From contig NC_083603.1 of assembly GCF_029168945.1 (NCBI RefSeq), forward strand, positions 49,424,406 to 49,488,405: a DNA stretch of 64,000 nt, read 5' to 3'. Below, in pieces: positions 61,211 through 64,000 of the stretch; the first letter of the stretch is position 1; each line of letters starts with the position of its first letter. The position numbers were made by a program, and so were the translations under genes. The notes below the pieces were generated by a model that was given only the letters and a program-made list of their open reading frames with translations, ran no database searches and was not told where the DNA came from. This stretch comes from Cannabis sativa. Lineage: Eukaryota > Streptophyta > Magnoliopsida > Rosales > Cannabaceae.

Positions 61211-62262
61211 TTTATATAAATCCTAACTCTATAATATGCAATTTTTATTACCAATACCATGAATCTCTATTATTGCTCTCTATAATATGTGACTATAACT
61301 CTTTTATTTTGCCAACACCAGCAATTTCTATTATTGCTTTTTTTGTTAGTCAATATCACCATTATAATCTTATATGCATAATATATTATTTTTCTTTTGC
61401 ATTACTCTATTTTTTTCATGCATAATTACATTATTTTTTTGTACTCCATTATTTTTTTATTTCTTTTTATTTTTTTCTTCTCCTTTAGTTACAGCTTAAT
61501 TACATTTTCTTATTCTAAAGAAACTTATAGTTTTACTTTTCTAGTGTTAAACATTATGAAAGTTTTTTTATTTGATTTCTTTAAAATAATTTTTTCTAGG
61601 TCCATCCATAAAGGCAAACACAGGGATACGAATCCACCTCTAGTGGTTTCCGTGACAAGATTCCACGTTATCTATCTTCACAATGTTATGAGTGAATTTA
61701 ATTTGTATCTTTTTATTTTACTTATAAAGAAGCACTAGTTTTAATCTAAATAAATTGTTTTGCTTGTAAGAGAAATCGCTTTTTTTTTTTTTTTCTAATT
61801 TATGTATTCTAATCTGTCTTATTGATATTGATTAATGCTTATATTTAAACTTCTAATATTGATGTTGTGCTTTATATAAATCGAAACTAAAACTCATGTT
61901 TCTTTATCAATACCATGAATCCCTATTATTGCTCTCTATAATATGTGACTATGACTCTTTTATTTTGCCAGTAATTTTATCAATACCAGCAATTTCTATT
62001 ATTGCTTTCTCTATTTGTCAATATCACCATAATAACTATCAAAATTAATATTTATAGTTAAATTTGTTTAGTAACTAATTATGAGTAATACTCATTAAAA
62101 AGTGTTCCATATATATATATATGCATAATATATTATTTTTCTTTTGTATTACTCTATTTTTTTTTTTTCATGCATATATACTAGATTATTTTTCTTTTGT
62201 ATTACTTAATTTTTTTTTTTTTTCTGTCTATGTTTACTTCTCCTTTAGTTATAGCTTAGTAC
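61211..62262 (+). repeat. Direct duplication, copies at 61211-61500 and 61871-62262
   Basis: Shared phrases in order: TTTATATAAATC, AATACCATGAATC, TTGCTCTCTATAATATGTGA, GCATAATATATTATTTTTCT, CTCCTTTAGTTA(C/T)AGCTTA. The copies differ by small insertions. Frames at 61397-61738 and 62121-62459 are AT-rich and unsupported. Confidence 0.8.
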
Positions 62263-62369
62263 AAGACATCTTGATAGTCGATTATTTGAATTTTTTTCAG
62301 GTAGTGGAAAGACTTTTGCTGAAATTCTTGCATGTGAAGGCATTAGTACAAGACATCTTGATAGTCGAT
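62256..62369 (+). repeat. 27-bp direct repeat pair
   Basis: ACAAGACATCTTGATAGTCG with its flanks occurs at 62256-62282 and 62343-62369, 87 bp apart, just left of LTR D. Confidence 0.9.
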
Positions 62370-62388
62370 GCATCACATATAGTACAAC

Positions 62389-64000
62389 TATTGGAATATA
62401 TTTTACTAGGACCTAAATTAACTAAGTGTGTTTTTAATATTCTAAATATGAATTTTTAAAACAATAAAACTTAAACACGTATAAAGTTTGAGAAACCTTA
62501 CATTGGTTGCAACAGAATATAATGTCTCCTTCCATTCAGATCTCTAACCTTTGTTCCTTTCTATCGTACAGTATTATCAAGATCTGAGCCTGATTCTCCT
62601 TCAATTGTTTGGATTCTTCACAGTATTACACACTATAATTGAGTACTAGACTTGCTATGGTTGGGCATGCACTCAATCACTAAGGCTCGAAAATTTGAAT
62701 GAAGAACACTTAATTTCAAAATTAAAAAGAAGAAGAAGAAGTCTCAAAAACTCTTGTCTGACAAGTTGTAAACTAGGTTTACAGTCATTAGTTGGATTAT
62801 GAGACTATCCTATTCTTTTTATACTAATTCACTTAGGGTTAGGATTGAATTATATGGAATAAAAAAATAAAAAAAAAAATTAGCCAAAAATAAGCCTATA
62901 GTGGTCGGCCATGAGAGTGGGCCCCACTAATTATATTTTTGCCATTTTTTCAACCATTTATCTATTATTCCACAAATGCCATATTTTTCAATTTCAATTC
63001 TATATAAATGCCAAAACTATTTATTTAATAATTATAATTAATTATCAAATAAAATTATCATTTATATTATTTATTAATTAGACTCCACAAAGTCTCTTAA
63101 TTAACAAATAAACCCTAAAATCCTTTTTCTTCACAATTAAGTCATAACTTAGTAAAAATTCATGAATAAGACAATCTAATTTAGAATTATAATTGATTAA
63201 TTAAATCAATTAACCGAGTCTTATAAGCAATATTGTCTCAACTAGTATGGGGGCCATGGGCCAATATAATTAAGCTTCCAATAAGTAGATCTAAAATTTA
63301 GCAAGTAAATTTCCTAACTTATTAATTCCTCCTTGCACCACTATAAATTTAGAATTGCACTCTCAATTATATAGAGCGCTCTATATATTTCACGATATAG
63401 ATACGCTAAAAATTATCCATTTATTATAATCCTAATAATCAATGATCCTCTATAGATAATCTACACTAAGTAGGGACAAATTTACCGTTACACCCTTCAA
63501 TGTATTTTATCCTTAAAATACTTAGCTACCTATAAATGATATTTCAGTGAACTAATATAATCACAGAAATGAGTACTTAACCATTTATCTCTATTAAGCC
63601 AAGCTCAAAGGAAATCATCGTTTCACTTCTATGTCTAGATAGAAGCTATATATTCCGTATCTATGATTAGTGCTCCCACTCAATTAAACTACCATGTTTT
63701 CAATCTATATGTCACGAGAAGATCCATTGGTCGACTTTAACGAACATATTGAAGAACATAAATAATGCAACTGAACTAGAACCTAACCATCTCAGGATTA
63801 AGGTCATTTGATCTAAGATCAATAAGGTGATATTGAATTGAATAGATATTACGGTAAGTTTATTATATCTTATCCAAGTTCAATATCGGTCCCTTCCGAT
63901 GCATACTCCATACATCCAACCCAAGCTTACTTTAACTAATGCCCTGGAAAGGACATATCACTTATCCAAGGTGCAAGTAAACTACATTGTAGATTCTCCT
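62389..64000 (-). repeat. Minus-strand LTR D of the A/B copia family, running off the window
   Basis: Reverse complement of the LTR 3' end (ACTATTGGAATATATTTTAC for the usual TGTTGGAAATTATTTTAC) through to the first part near 64000. Landmarks are CACTCTCAATTATATAGAGC at 63358, CTCCCACTCAATTAA at 63672 and CGGTCCCTTCCGATGCATAC at 63886. It is more diverged than A or B, with a damaged TG end, so it is an old insertion. About 300 bp more are expected beyond the window. Confidence 0.85.

Noticed and set aside
61397..61738. Hydrophobic 113-codon frame that could be a membrane protein
   Set aside because: Phe/Ile richness follows from T-rich DNA; the frame lies in a duplicated AT-rich block and is not conserved in the second copy.
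62300..62330. P-loop-like GSGKT after a polypyrimidine-CAG, suggesting a helicase exon
   Set aside because: Only about ten residues, no flanking helicase motifs, and AT-rich context; chance is likely.

Overview
This 64-kb window is AT-rich nuclear DNA from a flowering plant, almost certainly a eudicot. The evidence is multi-exon plant transposon genes with GT-AG introns, Copia and Ty3/gypsy LTR retrotransposons, MULE, CACTA, hAT and Helitron termini, and a chloroplast trnK fragment inserted in the nucleus. The LTR family beginning TGTTGGGTTTTATGCCC made me think of Rosales, but I cannot name the species. I found no convincing host gene, CRISPR array or functional RNA gene. Essentially everything recognisable is transposon-derived, stacked in nests.

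Layout. (1) 1-19251 is a three-layer Copia nest. A complete 9.8-kb element (B, 7674-17494; 5-bp target duplication GGAAC; LTRs about 99.3% alike by eye) sits inside the 3' LTR of a sister element (A, 1-18528; 5' LTR off window). A in turn seems to have cut an older minus-strand LTR (C, 18529-19190). A also carries a 1.36-kb MULE (929-2284) with long terminal inverted repeats (TIRs) and a perfect 9-bp duplication. A and B share the same stop codons in the same dead pol. (2) 19252-31970 holds a decayed Copia 3' end, an AT-rich DNA-transposon-like repeat (R) with an 881-bp tandem duplication, a MITE, a Helitron, a plastid insert with trnK-UUU, a 762-bp CACTA derivative, a duplicated block interrupted by a MULE-like MITE, and a three-copy tandem block. 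(3) 31975-44170 contains Copia-like LTR remnants, an hAT element with a perfect 8-bp duplication, and two minus-strand Ty3/gypsy elements of Tat/Ogre character. One of these has lost reverse transcriptase but keeps gag, protease and an oppositely oriented coiled-coil ORF.

(4) 44515-52924 is the most gene-rich unit: an 8.4-kb MULE of the type known as Kaonashi (KI). It has a plus-strand ULP1-like cysteine protease gene converging on a minus-strand MuDR-type transposase gene, and 9-bp duplications TTTATTTTA. The transposase is broken. Its first intron contains a roughly 100-bp patchwork of pieces copied from the protease gene and from the transposase itself, which looks like templated repair filler. 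(5) 53371-60770 is a second nest: a minus-strand R copy interrupted by an hAT, itself interrupted by a 5.3-kb CACTA (TSD AAA). The CACTA carries a broken gene that also ends in a C48 (ULP1-like) protease domain. (6) 60797-64000 has a MULE-type MITE, a direct duplication and another minus-strand LTR of the A/B family running off the window.

How the parts work together. The Copia A/B leader carries a conserved stem-loop and a repeated short GC-rich motif although pol is dead, so this family was probably copied by proteins supplied in trans. Two unrelated DNA transposons a few kilobases apart each carry a SUMO-protease-like gene. All boundaries and lesions were read by eye from the sequence. Family names follow from motifs and established knowledge. 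Ages and mobilisation in trans are inference.
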